A stretch of 64,000 nucleotides of DNA, taken from NCBI RefSeq assembly GCF_900090235.1, contig NZ_LT607750.1, positions 6,963,501-7,027,500 of the forward strand, written 5' to 3'. A program made the translations under genes and the position numbers. Every line of letters begins with the position of its first letter. Position 1 is the stretch's first letter. The notes beneath the pieces are model-generated. The model searched no databases and was not told the DNA's origin. It was given only the letters and a program-made list of their open reading frames with translations. This document shows, in pieces, positions 8,127-16,583 of this stretch. Origin of the DNA: Micromonospora echinaurantiaca. Its GTDB lineage: Bacteria > Actinomycetota > Actinomycetes > Mycobacteriales > Micromonosporaceae.

Positions 8127-8956
8127 CGGGTCACCTCCACCCGCAGGCTAGGCAGGTCCAGCAGGCCGACCAGCCGGGCCACGGCGGGGCGGCCGGTCCG
8201 CAGCACCGCGGTCGCGGAGCGGCGGTGCGCGTACTCGTCGAGGTGCACCAGCGAGCGGTGGTCGAGGAACCGCAGGCCGGTCGCGCGCAGCACCAGCTCC
8301 CCCTCGGTCGGGCGCAGATCGGCCCGCGCCAGGGCGGCGCCGAACAGCTTGTGCTGGGACGGGTCCAGCTCACCGGCGAGCGCGGCGTGCCCCTCGCCCG
8401 GGGCGACCGCGTACAGCCGGAACAGCAGGTCCTCGACGTTGCTCTCCGGGTGCAGGCTGGCCAGCTCGGCGACCGTCCGGGCGCCCAGCTCGGGCCGGTG
8501 GTACGCGCACATCGCGCGGAACGGCCGGGCCCGCATGTAGCGGTCGACCTGGTGCTCGTAGCGGGCGAACGCGTCGAGCTGGGCCGGGGTGCGCACCAGG
8601 TCGGTGGCCTCGGCGACGACGCGCAACCCGGTGTGACCGGCGGCCAGGGCCCGGTCGGTGGCGGCGGCGTAGGCGGCCACCTGCGCCGCCGGGTCCACGG
8701 TCCGGTCGCCGGCGTAGGTCGAGTCGAGCGGGACCACCTCGGCGGCGCCGCGGCGCAGCGCGTCGGCGAGCACGCCGACCCGGCGCAGCCGGGCCAGGAC
8801 CGACTCCGGCTCGTCCGGGGTGACGTACCAGACCCGTTCGCCGGCCGCCAGGCCCGCGGTGAGGTACGCCTCGGCGTGCCTGCGGAAGGTGATCGGATCG
8901 TCGTAGGCCCAGCACAGGTGACCGTACGGCCCGTCCGGCTGCTGCTCATCGATCAT
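8123..8956 (-). CDS. MEDS-domain protein with C-terminal STAS-like domain
   Basis: A 277-residue protein with an N-terminal MEDS domain (GHLCWAYDDPITFRRHAEAY, VWYVTPDEPES, MCAYHRPELG) and a C-terminal STAS-like anti-anti-sigma domain (ALAGELDPSQHKL, then LRFLDHRSLVHLDEYA). In canonical anti-anti-sigma factors the Asp is followed by the phosphorylated Ser (D-S-S-G); here it reads D-H-R-S, so the usual phosphoacceptor is displaced or absent. The gene lies upstream of and overlaps the MEDS-ATPase gene. The ATG at 8956 is chosen; the frame extends upstream without other support. Confidence 0.82.
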   Translation of the reverse strand: MIDEQQPDGPYGHLCWAYDDPITFRRHAEAYLTAGLAAGERVWYVTPDEPESVLARLRRVGVLADALRRGAAEVVPLDSTYAGDRTVDPAAQVAAYAAATDRALAAGHTGLRVVAEATDLVRTPAQLDAFARYEHQVDRYMRARPFRAMCAYHRPELGARTVAELASLHPESNVEDLLFRLYAVAPGEGHAALAGELDPSQHKLFGAALARADLRPTEGELVLRATGLRFLDHRSLVHLDEYAHRRSATAVLRTGRPAVARLVGLLDLPSLRVEVTR

Positions 8957-9058
8957 GCTGGTCGTCCCACGCGGCCCAGTGTAGGCCGGCCGGCGGCGAT
9001 CGCCACCGGGGCGCGGGCGGGGGCGCACGGGTGGCCGGCCTGGGCCGCGCCGTGATGG

Positions 9059-9999
9059 TCACCGCAGCCGGACCGGTCCGGCGTCGATCCGGGTGCGGAA
9101 CAGCGCGTACGGCCTGCGGCGCAGGTCCTGGCCCCGCTGGTAGGTCGGCTGGCGGTGCAGTTGGTTGGCGGTCACGTACAGGTACCCGTCGCCGGCCACC
9201 GACATGGTGTCCGGCCAGAGCAGCCGGGGATCGTGCACCAGGGTCTCGAACTCGCCGTCCGGGTGGCGGCGCAGCACGGCGTTGTGCTCGTACGAGGTGA
9301 GGTAGAACCGGCCGGCGTCGTCGGTCTCCAGGCCGTCCGACCCGCCGCCCTTGTCCCCCTCGTCGACCACCGTCGCGGCCACGTCGGCCTCGGCCACCGT
9401 CCGGTCGGCCAGGGCGTCCGTCGCCACGCTGTACCAGCGGCGCGACGCCAGCGGGCAGTAGCACGCCGGGTGCCGTCGGCCGAGATGGCGATCCCGTCCG
9501 AGCCCATCGCCACCGGCCTGGGCGGGCCGTTCGGCGGCCGCTGCAGGAAGGGCCGGCCCTCGACCACCGGGCGGAACGTGGCCAGCGGTTCGGCCTTGGT
9601 GGAGGGGTGGTCGTGCAGCCGCCGCCAGGACGCGCCGCTGGCCAGGTCCACCACGATGATCCCGTTCGGACCGGAGTCCGACGAGTCGGTGATGTACGCG
9701 ACGCCGCCGTCGCCGCGGCGCAGGTCGAACCGCACGTCGTTGAGGTAGGTGGTGGTCAGCGCCACATCCGTCGGGAACGTGATCACCTGGGCGACCGTGT
9801 CGGTGTCCAGGTCCACCCGGACCAGCTTCGGCCCGCCCGGTTCGGTCGGCTGGAACATCGGGCTACCGGTGTCGAGCACCCAGAGCCGGTCGGCCGGGTC
9901 GACCACGACGCTCTGCACCGATACGAACGCCTCGGCGTCGGCGTTCCCGCTCGGGCTGTTCCACCGCTGGTCGACGAACCCGTCGTCGGGGGCCGGCAT
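9059..9999 (-). pseudogene. Yellow/major royal jelly-type beta-propeller protein, frameshifted and 5'-truncated
   Basis: The coding signal runs from about 9999 down to 9480 in one frame (FVSVQSVVVDPADRLWVLDT, YLNDVRFDLRRGDGGVAYIT, GSDGIAISADGT) and continues in another from about 9475 to 9059 (YCPLASRRWYSVATDALADR, SDGLETDDAGRFYLTSYEHN). The switch falls near 9470, where one base seems to be missing before TACTGC. The N-terminal part of the family, roughly 80-100 residues, is also missing, and the divergent LLM gene begins only 39 bases away. Relatives are secreted or cytosolic six-bladed propellers with lactonase-like folds. The frameshift could be a sequencing error, but the missing N-terminus argues for real decay. 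Confidence 0.7.
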
Positions 10000-10038
10000 G
10001 CCGACCCGGCGGCCCGGGCCGCGAGCAAGGATGGCGTC

Positions 10039-10947
10039 ATGACCGACTACGGGCACGAGTTGATGTTCGGCACCTTCGTCACGCCCACCGCACAGCCCGC
10101 CCAGCAGGCCGTCGACCTCGCCGTGCTGGCGGACCGCGTCGGGCTCGACCTGGTCACCTTCCAGGACCACCCGTACCAGCCCCGGTTCCACGACACCTGG
10201 ACCCTGCTCAGCTACGTGGCCGCGCGGACCGAGCGGGTCCGCCTCAGCGGCAACGTGATCAACCTGCCGCTGCGCCAGCCGGCGGTGCTCGCCCGCAGCG
10301 CGGCGAGCCTCGACCTGCTCAGCGGCGGCCGGTTCGAGCTCGGCATCGGGGCGGGCGCGTTCTGGGAGGCCATCGAGGCCATGGGCGGCCGTCGACTCGC
10401 CCCCGGCGAAGCGATCGGCGCGCTGACCGAGGCGATCGAGGTCATCCGCGCGACGTGGGCGGCCGAGCAGCCCGGCGCGGTCCGGGTCAAGGGGGAGTAC
10501 TACCAGGTCAACGGCGCCAAGCGGGGCCCGGCGCCGGCCCACCGGATCGACGTCTGGCTGGGCGCGTACAAGCCGCGGATGCTGCGGCTGACCGGGCGGG
10601 TGGCGGACGGCTGGCTGCCGACCCTGGCGTACCTGCCGGGTGGGGTGGCCGACCTGGCCGAGTCGAACCGGGTCATCGACGAGGCCGCCCTCGCCGCCGG
10701 CCGCCAGCCCACCGCGGTGCGCCGGCTGCTGAACATCGCCGGGCGGTTCACCGACACCGGCCGGGCCCTGCTGGACGGACCGCCCGAGCAGTGGGCGGAG
10801 GACCTCGCCGGACTGACCCTCGACCACGGCGTCAGCGCCTTCATCCTCGCCACCGACGACCCCGCCACCACCGAGCGGTTCGCGGCCGAGGTGGTGCCGG
10901 CCACCCGGGAACTGGTGGCCGAGGAGCGCGCCCGCCGCGCGGGTTGA
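10039..10947 (+). CDS. LLM-class flavin-dependent oxidoreductase
   Basis: A 302-residue luciferase-like (bacterial luciferase/F420-dependent) TIM-barrel oxidoreductase. Visible landmarks are the N-terminal MFGTFVTPTAQ strand, FQDHPYQPRFHDTW, VINLPLRQPAVLARSAASLD, the flavin phosphate-binding GGRFELGIGAG and the VADGWLPTLAYLP segment. The substrate cannot be told. The ATG at 10039 is preceded by AAGGA; an overlapping ATG at 10031 closes after three codons. Confidence 0.88.
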   Translation: MTDYGHELMFGTFVTPTAQPAQQAVDLAVLADRVGLDLVTFQDHPYQPRFHDTWTLLSYVAARTERVRLSGNVINLPLRQPAVLARSAASLDLLSGGRFELGIGAGAFWEAIEAMGGRRLAPGEAIGALTEAIEVIRATWAAEQPGAVRVKGEYYQVNGAKRGPAPAHRIDVWLGAYKPRMLRLTGRVADGWLPTLAYLPGGVADLAESNRVIDEAALAAGRQPTAVRRLLNIAGRFTDTGRALLDGPPEQWAEDLAGLTLDHGVSAFILATDDPATTERFAAEVVPATRELVAEERARRAG

Positions 10948-11005
10948 CCCGGCGTCCGACCCGCGTCGGCTCCGGCGCGGCGGTCCGGGGCGCCCGAGCC
11001 CCGCC

Positions 11006-11530
11006 TCACCCCGCCGGGCCCCGGCGGGACTTCTTCCGCGGCTTGTCCCCGCCGGCCGGGATGACGCTGAACTGGCCGTCCGGTTCCATCCGGACCTCGC
11101 GTACCTCGCTGAGGTCGGCGATGCCCTGCTCCCGCAACTCGGAGTGGAGTTCCTCGTCGGTGATGAACTCCCGGCGCAGGTTGCGGCGCAGGATCCGGCC
11201 GTCCTGGACGAGCACCAGCGAGTTCGGCCGGATCACCCGGGCCGCGGCCGGCCACCAGTAGGCCAGCACGTCCAGCAGGTACGACCAGCCGATGATCACC
11301 GCCACCAGGAGCACCCCGTCGGTGACCGACCGGTAGTCGTCCGCCATGCCGTTCTGGGCGGCGTCGGCGAGCAGCACGATGACCAGCAGGTTGGTGACAC
11401 CGGTGGTGCCGCTCTCCCGCTTCAGGATCACCCGGAGCAGGACGAACAGCGACAGGTACATGACGCTGCCCCGGGCGACGATCTCCAGCAGCGGCGTGTC
11501 CGGGCGGAACACGCTTCCCCAGTCGGTCAC
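11006..11530 (-). CDS. DUF421 (YetF-type) membrane protein
   Basis: A 174-residue protein with three N-terminal hydrophobic segments (about residues 15-32, 45-60, 70-95) followed by the cytoplasmic DUF421 domain (NSLVLVQDGRILRRNLRREF, ITDEELHSELREQGI, then VREVRMEPDGQFSVI) and a Lys/Arg-rich tail. The family is widespread, including YetF and YrbG-like proteins, with no settled function. Confidence 0.85.
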   Translation of the reverse strand: MTDWGSVFRPDTPLLEIVARGSVMYLSLFVLLRVILKRESGTTGVTNLLVIVLLADAAQNGMADDYRSVTDGVLLVAVIIGWSYLLDVLAYWWPAAARVIRPNSLVLVQDGRILRRNLRREFITDEELHSELREQGIADLSEVREVRMEPDGQFSVIPAGGDKPRKKSRRGPAG

Positions 11531-11577
11531 GGCGGCGCCTACCCGCCGGCCGGTACGCCAATCCTCGGGCCGTACGG

Positions 11578-12075
11578 TCAGGGCTGCGCCGGGTCCGCCG
11601 GGTCGGCGCCGGCCGGTGCGGCCGGATGCGCGGAGCTGTCGGTCAGGCAGACGCTCACGGTGGCGGTCAGGCCGTCCGGGCGGCGGGTCAGCATCAGCCC
11701 GCCGGTCAGCTCACGGGCCAGCCACAGGCCGCGCCCGCCGGGAACGTCCGCCGCGGGCAGCCGCACCGCGTCGGCGTCCGTGCCGGTGCCGTGGTCGTGC
11801 ACCTCGCACACCAGCACGTCCGCCTGACGGAGCAGCTCGACCCGGCCCGCTCCGCCGCCGTGCCGCACCGCGTTGGTCACCAGCTCGTGCACGGCCAGGA
11901 CGAAGTCCTCGGCGTCGTCACCGGCGAGACCGGCGGCCGCGACGTGGCGGACCAGCGCGTGGCGTACCTCGGTCGCCGTCGCGGCGGTGAACGCGTGCGC
12001 CCACAGCGGCACCGACCGATCCCCCACCGGCGCGCCGTCCGCTAGCTCGGCGCCGTCTGCCTGCCCAGGCCGCAT
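11578..12075 (-). CDS. Anti-sigma regulatory factor-type ATP-binding protein
   Basis: A 165-residue single-domain HATPase_c_2 protein with the N-box HELVTNAVRHGG, the CEVHDHG strand and the G-box PGGRGLWLARELTGG. It resembles RsbW-type serine kinases/anti-sigma factors, many copies of which occur per Micromonosporaceae genome, and ends in an Ala/Pro-rich tail. No partner STAS or sigma gene is adjacent. The ATG at 12075 starts right at the domain; upstream extension is unsupported. Confidence 0.8.
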   Translation of the reverse strand: MRPGQADGAELADGAPVGDRSVPLWAHAFTAATATEVRHALVRHVAAAGLAGDDAEDFVLAVHELVTNAVRHGGGAGRVELLRQADVLVCEVHDHGTGTDADAVRLPAADVPGGRGLWLARELTGGLMLTRRPDGLTATVSVCLTDSSAHPAAPAGADPADPAQP

Positions 12076-12242
12076 ACGGGCAGGATACGGGGGTTCTCCG
12101 CGGGCGCGACCGTTGCGCGACTGCAAGTAGCGCGGACGGTATCCGGTGGCCGGGTCGCGCCCGGATCGGGACGCCGGCGGGGCATGCCGGCCGGCCCGGC
12201 GGGTAGGGGCCCAGGGGTACGACCATCCGAGAGGAGCCGATC

Positions 12243-12650
12243 GTGTCCACGACCACCATGCTGATGCTGGAGACGTACCCAAAGTCGATCAACCTGGACC
12301 GGGCCAAGCTGGCCGCCGCCATCGACACGCTCAACGCCTGCGCCCAGGCGTGCACCGCCTGCGCCGACGCCTGCCTGAGCGAGGACATGGTCGCCGAACT
12401 GGCCAAGTGCGTACGGACGAACCTGGACTGCGCCGACATCTGCACCACCACGTCCCGGGTGCTGTCCCGGCACACCGGCTACGACGCGAACCTCAGCCGC
12501 AGCCTGCTGGAGGCCTGCGCCACCGCGTGCAGGTCCTGTACGGACGAGTGCGCCCGGCACGCGGACATGCACGAGCACTGCCGTGTCTGCGCGGACGCCT
12601 GCCGCGCCTGCGAGCGGGCGTGCCGGGATCTGCTCGCCACCATGAGCTGA
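12243..12650 (+). CDS. Four-helix-bundle Cys-rich copper-binding protein (DUF326)
   Basis: A 135-residue helical protein with regularly spaced cysteines (CAQACTACADAC, CADIC, CATACRSCTDEC, CRVCADACRACERAC) and HADMHEH. This is the DUF326/Csp family of four-helix bundles whose cysteines line the core and store Cu(I). It has no signal peptide, so it is likely cytosolic, as in Csp3. The GTG start follows GAGAGGAGC. A hairpin terminator follows. A role in copper storage is inferred from the family. Confidence 0.88.
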   Translation: MSTTTMLMLETYPKSINLDRAKLAAAIDTLNACAQACTACADACLSEDMVAELAKCVRTNLDCADICTTTSRVLSRHTGYDANLSRSLLEACATACRSCTDECARHADMHEHCRVCADACRACERACRDLLATMS

Positions 12651-12679
12651 GCGCCCGCTCGGCCACCTCCGGCACGACG

Positions 12680-12712
12680 CGGCGCCAGCACCCGGGTCGA
12701 GTGCTGGCGCCG
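12680..12712. terminator. Bidirectional hairpin between convergent genes
   Basis: A perfect 12-bp stem (12680-12691 with 12701-12712) with a 9-base loop lies between the copper-protein gene and the convergent 52-residue gene. Confidence 0.6.
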
Positions 12713-12724
12713 GTGCGACTGGGG

Positions 12725-12883
12725 TCAGCCGCGGGCCTCGCGCTTGGCGGCCTGCGGCGAGGCGCCCTTGTCGACCTTCTTCATGGCCTGACGCAACTGG
12801 CCCTCGGTCATCTTCGAGTTGCCCTGGATGCCCTTGTCGTGGGCCTGCTGGCGCAGGTCGTGGAGCCGACTCCGGTCAGCCAT
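12725..12883 (-). CDS. Small basic helical protein with Rho-N-like motif
   Basis: A 52-residue, Lys/Arg-rich protein. The stretch LHDLRQQAHDKGIQGNSKM followed by TEGQLRQAMKK resembles the helix-extended-loop-helix of Rho N-terminal or SAP-like small domains, which bind nucleic acids. The ATG at 12883 has a strong GGGAGG ribosome site. The function is unknown. Confidence 0.65.
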   Translation of the reverse strand: MADRSRLHDLRQQAHDKGIQGNSKMTEGQLRQAMKKVDKGASPQAAKREARG

Positions 12884-13133
12884 GTCAACCTCCCTGTGAA
12901 CCCGGCGCGAGAGGGGTCCTCGCGCCGTCCGAACCCGCTGCCTTCCCGGGTCCGGCCGGCACAAACCGGGGCCGACCCGACCGGTCGCGGCCCGACCGGT
13001 CGCGGCGCGGCCGGCCGGGCGGGGCGTCCTGTTCCGGCGGGTACCACCGGTTTCAGACCCGGTGGGCGGGGCAGGGTGTGACGATCGGGTTCATGACGCG
13101 GGCGCCGCCGACCGGACGGGAGGACCTCCGCCG

Positions 13134-13655
13134 ATGACGGGAAGGGAACCTGCCCACGCCTTCGCGGGCAGCGCCGTCGCCCTGGTGGTGGCCGGTGCGG
13201 TGGCCATGGCCACGCACCAGCCGTGGCTGTTCCCGAGCCTCGGTCCGGCGGTCATGCTGCACGTGGAGAAGCCGGCGGCACCGGAGTCGTCACCGCGCAA
13301 CACCCTGATCGGGCACCTGGTGGCGCTGCTGGCCGGGTACGGGTCGCTCGGGTCCTGCGGGTTGGCCGACCGCCCGTCGGTGTTGCAGGAGGGGGTGACC
13401 GGCCCGCGGATCGTCGCGGCGGCCGGGTCGCTGGCGGTGACGGCGGCCGTGTTGCTGCTGCTGCGCTCCCCGCACCCGCCGGCCGGCGCGACCACGTTGA
13501 TCGTGAGTCTGGGCCTGCTGCGCACCCCCACCCAACTGCTGGTCGCCGCGGCGGCGGTGGTGCTGGTGACCGCCGTGGACTGGGCGTACAACCGGGCGAC
13601 GGGCCGGGGCATGCCGATCTGGGCGGCCCGGCGGGAGGGAGCGGACAGTGGTTGA
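13134..13655 (+). CDS. HPP-family integral membrane protein
   Basis: A 173-residue membrane protein with four hydrophobic segments. It carries the family signature in SPHPPAGATTLIVSLG and the N-terminal PSLGPAVML motif. Some HPP proteins are proposed anion (nitrite) transporters, from plant chloroplast work, but bacterial roles are open. The stop overlaps the start of the molybdopterin oxidoreductase by 8 bases, so the two are probably one operon. The ATG follows GGGAGGA at 12 bases. Confidence 0.8.
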   Translation: MTGREPAHAFAGSAVALVVAGAVAMATHQPWLFPSLGPAVMLHVEKPAAPESSPRNTLIGHLVALLAGYGSLGSCGLADRPSVLQEGVTGPRIVAAAGSLAVTAAVLLLLRSPHPPAGATTLIVSLGLLRTPTQLLVAAAAVVLVTAVDWAYNRATGRGMPIWAARREGADSG

Positions 13656-16083
13656 CCGGATCGCCGATCCGTGGGGGCCGAGGACCCCGTACGGGCCGGC
13701 AGAGCCGTGGCCGGTGCGGGTGGACCGGTTCCTCGACGGTGACCTGACCGACGCGGACGTGGACCGGTGGGTCCAGTCGGCGTCGGTGCTGCACTCCAAC
13801 GGCGACGCGCTGGACATCGCGGTCGCCGACGGCCGGATCGTCGGGGTACGCGGCCGGGCGGTGGACCGGGTCAACCGGGGCCGGCTGGACCCGAAGGACC
13901 TCTACGGCTGGCAGGCGAACAACAGCCCCGACCGGCTCACCCGGCCGCTGGTGCGCGACGGGGACCGGCTGGTGGAGACCGACTGGGACACCGCGATGGG
14001 CCGGATCGTCGCCCACTCGAAGGAACTCCTCGACGGCCCCGGCGGCTGGGGGCACTTCGGCTTCTACACCTCAGGCCAGCTGTTCCTGGAGGAGTACTAC
14101 GCGCTCGGCGTGATCGGCAAGGCGGGCCTCGGCACCCCGCACATGGACGGCAACACCCGGCTGTGCACCGCAACGGCCGCGGCCGCGCTGAAGGCCAGTT
14201 TCGGCACCGACGGGCAGCCCGGCTCGTACACCGACGTGGACCACTGCGACGCGATCGCGCTCTGGGGGCACAACGTCGCGGAGACCCAGACGGTGCTCTG
14301 GATGCGAATGCTCGACCGGCGGCGCGGGCCCAACCCGCCGGCGATGCTCGCGGTCGATCCCCGCGCCACCCCGGTGGCCCGGGAGGCCGACCTGCACCTG
14401 GCCGTCCGCAACGGCACCAACATGGCCCTGATGAACGGCCTGCTCCGCGAGATCATCCGGCGCGGCTGGTACGACCGGGAGTACGTCGACGCACACACCC
14501 TCGGCTTCGACGAGCTGTGCCGGATCGTCGACGGCTACCCGCCCCGCCGGGTGGCGGAGATCTGTGACGTGCCGGCCGCCGACGTGGAACGCGCCGCGGA
14601 ACTGCTCGGCTCGGCGCAGCGGCTGCTCTCCACCGTGCTGCAGGGCCTCTACCAGTCCAACCAGGCCACCGCCGCGGCCTGCCAGGTGAACAACCTGCAC
14701 CTGATCCGGGGCATGATCGGCCGGCCGGGGGCCGGGATCTACCAGATGAACGGCCAGCCGACCGCGCAGAACACCCGGGAGACCGGCGCCGACGGCGACC
14801 TGCCCGGCCTGCGCAACTGGAACAACGAACAGCACATCGCGGAGCTGGCCCGGCTGTGGAACGTCGACGTCGACACCATCCCGCACTGGGCGCCGCCGAC
14901 GCACGCTATGCAGATCTTCCGGTACGCCGAGCAGGGCTCGATCAAGCTGCTCTGGATCAGCGCCACCAACCCGGCGGTCTCCCTGCCCGACCTGTCGCGG
15001 ATCCGGCGCATCCTGGCCCGGCCCGAGCTGTTCGTGGTGGTGCAGGACCTCTTCCTGACCGAGACCGCGGAACTCGCCGACGTGGTGCTGCCCGCCGCGA
15101 CGTGGGGGGAGAAGACCGGCACGTTCACCAGCGTCGACCGGACCGTGCACCTCAGCGAGAAGGCGGTCGACCCGCCCGGCGAGGCCCGCCCGGACCTGGA
15201 CATCTTCCTCGACTACGCCCGCCGGATGGACTTCCGCAACCGCAACGGGGGTCCGCTGATCCCGTGGACCGGGCCGGAGGAGGTCTTCGAGGCCTGGAAG
15301 GAGTGCTCCCGCGGGCGGCCGTGCGACTACACCGGCATCAGCTACGACAAGCTGCGCGGCGGGTCCGGCGTCCAGTGGCCGTGCACCGAGGAGCACCCCG
15401 ACGGCACCGAGCGGCTCTACGCCGACGGGGTGTTCAACACCGATCCCGACTACTGCGAGACCTTCGGGCAGGACCTGTCCACCGGCGCCGAGTTCACCGA
15501 GTCGGAGTACCGGGCCAAGGAGCCGAACGGGCGGGCGTTCCTGCCCGCCGTCGACTACCAGCCCTCGCCCGAGGTGCCCGACGACGAGCACCCGCTGCTG
15601 CTCACCACCGGCCGGACGGTCTACCAGTTCCACACCCGGACCAAGACCGGCCGGGCCGCGCAGCTCGACGCCGCCGCGCCGGAGGTGTGGGTGGAACTCA
15701 ACCCGACCGACGCCGAGCGGCTCGGCATCGCCGAAGGTGACCTGGTCGGCATCTCCTCGCCGCGGGGCGCCGTGCAGGCCCGGGCCCGGCTCTGTGGCAT
15801 CCGGCCCGGGGTGGTGTTCCTGCCGTTCCACTACGGATACTTCGACCAGGATCCGGGCGAGCGCACCCCGCGCGCCGCGAACGAGCTGACCATCACCGCC
15901 TGGGATCCGATCTCCAAGCAGCCGCTGTTCAAGGTCGCCGCGATCGCGGTGGCCAAGCTGGCCGACGGCGACGGCGTACCGTCACCGGCGCCCACGATCG
16001 GCGGCAGCGAGCCGGTGCCCGGCGCCGACGTGCCGGCGACCGTCGGCGGGCCGGCCGCCGAGGCCACCAGCGGGAAGGAGTGA
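13648..16083 (+). CDS. Molybdopterin-dependent oxidoreductase lacking the [4Fe-4S] cysteines
   Basis: An 811-residue bis-MGD oxidoreductase of the nitrate reductase/formate dehydrogenase superfamily. It has the FYTSGQLFLEEYY, NTRLC (Cys173, the likely Mo ligand), CQVNNLHLIRGMIGRPGAG, NPAVSLPD, VVLPAATWGEKTGTF and C-terminal molydopterin-binding (LLTTGRTVYQFHT, FHYGYFD) segments. The N-terminal cluster site, normally C-x2-C-x3-C plus a later Cys, reads S46-x2-H49-x3-D53, and the later GRLCxKG becomes GRLDPKD. The cluster is therefore probably lost as in a non-Fe/S variant. The enzyme is apparently otherwise intact. The GTG start overlaps the HPP gene, and the stop overlaps the ferritin-like gene (GTGA). 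The substrate is unknown; coupling to membrane HPP and a ferritin-like protein is suggested by position only. Confidence 0.85.
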   Translation: MVDRIADPWGPRTPYGPAEPWPVRVDRFLDGDLTDADVDRWVQSASVLHSNGDALDIAVADGRIVGVRGRAVDRVNRGRLDPKDLYGWQANNSPDRLTRPLVRDGDRLVETDWDTAMGRIVAHSKELLDGPGGWGHFGFYTSGQLFLEEYYALGVIGKAGLGTPHMDGNTRLCTATAAAALKASFGTDGQPGSYTDVDHCDAIALWGHNVAETQTVLWMRMLDRRRGPNPPAMLAVDPRATPVAREADLHLAVRNGTNMALMNGLLREIIRRGWYDREYVDAHTLGFDELCRIVDGYPPRRVAEICDVPAADVERAAELLGSAQRLLSTVLQGLYQSNQATAAACQVNNLHLIRGMIGRPGAGIYQMNGQPTAQNTRETGADGDLPGLRNWNNEQHIAELARLWNVDVDTIPHWAPPTHAMQIFRYAEQGSIKLLWISATNPAVSLPDLSRIRRILARPELFVVVQDLFLTETAELADVVLPAATWGEKTGTFTSVDRTVHLSEKAVDPPGEARPDLDIFLDYARRMDFRNRNGGPLIPWTGPEEVFEAWKECSRGRPCDYTGISYDKLRGGSGVQWPCTEEHPDGTERLYADGVFNTDPDYCETFGQDLSTGAEFTESEYRAKEPNGRAFLPAVDYQPSPEVPDDEHPLLLTTGRTVYQFHTRTKTGRAAQLDAAAPEVWVELNPTDAERLGIAEGDLVGISSPRGAVQARARLCGIRPGVVFLPFHYGYFDQDPGERTPRAANELTITAWDPISKQPLFKVAAIAVAKLADGDGVPSPAPTIGGSEPVPGADVPATVGGPAAEATSGKE

Positions 16084-16544
16084 CCGTGCACCTCGCCCAC
16101 TACCTCGGGCTGCTGCACCGCGCCCAGACCAACCTCGCGGACGCGTTCCGCCAGGTCGCCGCCGCGCACTCCGACGAGCCTGACGTACAGCACCTGTGCC
16201 AGCAGCAGGCGAAGCGCTGCGACGAGCACGCCGAACGCCTGAAGCCGTTCGCCGAGCGCTACTCGGAGGAGGCGCCGGCGGAGCCGGACCGGCTGCACTC
16301 CGAGTTGTTCACCGGCACCCGTACCGGCGGCATCGGCCTGCTGCGGGATCTCCAGGACCTCTACCTGCTGGCCGCCCAGTGCGACATCTGCTGGACGGTC
16401 GTCGGTCAGGCCGCCTACGGCGCCCGGGACGAGGACCTGCTCGCAGTGGTCAAGCGGTGCGAGGGGGAGACCGCGCTCCAGCTGAAGTGGCTGCGTACCC
16501 GGATGAAGCAGGCCGCCCCGCAGGCGCTCGTGGTCGCCGAGTGA
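16080..16544 (+). CDS. Ferritin-like helical protein
   Basis: A 154-residue, almost wholly helical protein (HYLGLLHRAQTNLADAFRQV, CQQQAKRCDEHAERL, LYLLAAQCDICWTVVGQ, CEGETALQLKWLRTRMKQ). The His/Glu/Cys spacing within four helices suggests a ferritin-like bundle, but I cannot identify a definite diiron ExxH set. The GTG start overlaps the oxidoreductase stop by 4 bases, so it is translationally coupled. It could be an electron-transfer or maturation partner; this is inference. Confidence 0.65.
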   Translation: MTVHLAHYLGLLHRAQTNLADAFRQVAAAHSDEPDVQHLCQQQAKRCDEHAERLKPFAERYSEEAPAEPDRLHSELFTGTRTGGIGLLRDLQDLYLLAAQCDICWTVVGQAAYGARDEDLLAVVKRCEGETALQLKWLRTRMKQAAPQALVVAE

Positions 16545-16583
16545 CCACCCGGGTCAGGGCCCGTGGCCCGGCCTCGCGCGGCC

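Noticed and set aside
9172..10827. 551-codon minus-strand frame
   Set aside because: Only the part downstream of about 9999 is protein-like (the broken propeller gene); the rest is antisense to the LLM oxidoreductase.
14071..15831. 586-codon minus-strand frame inside the molybdopterin oxidoreductase
   Set aside because: It is the antisense shadow (His/Val/Gly-rich) of a clear enzyme gene.
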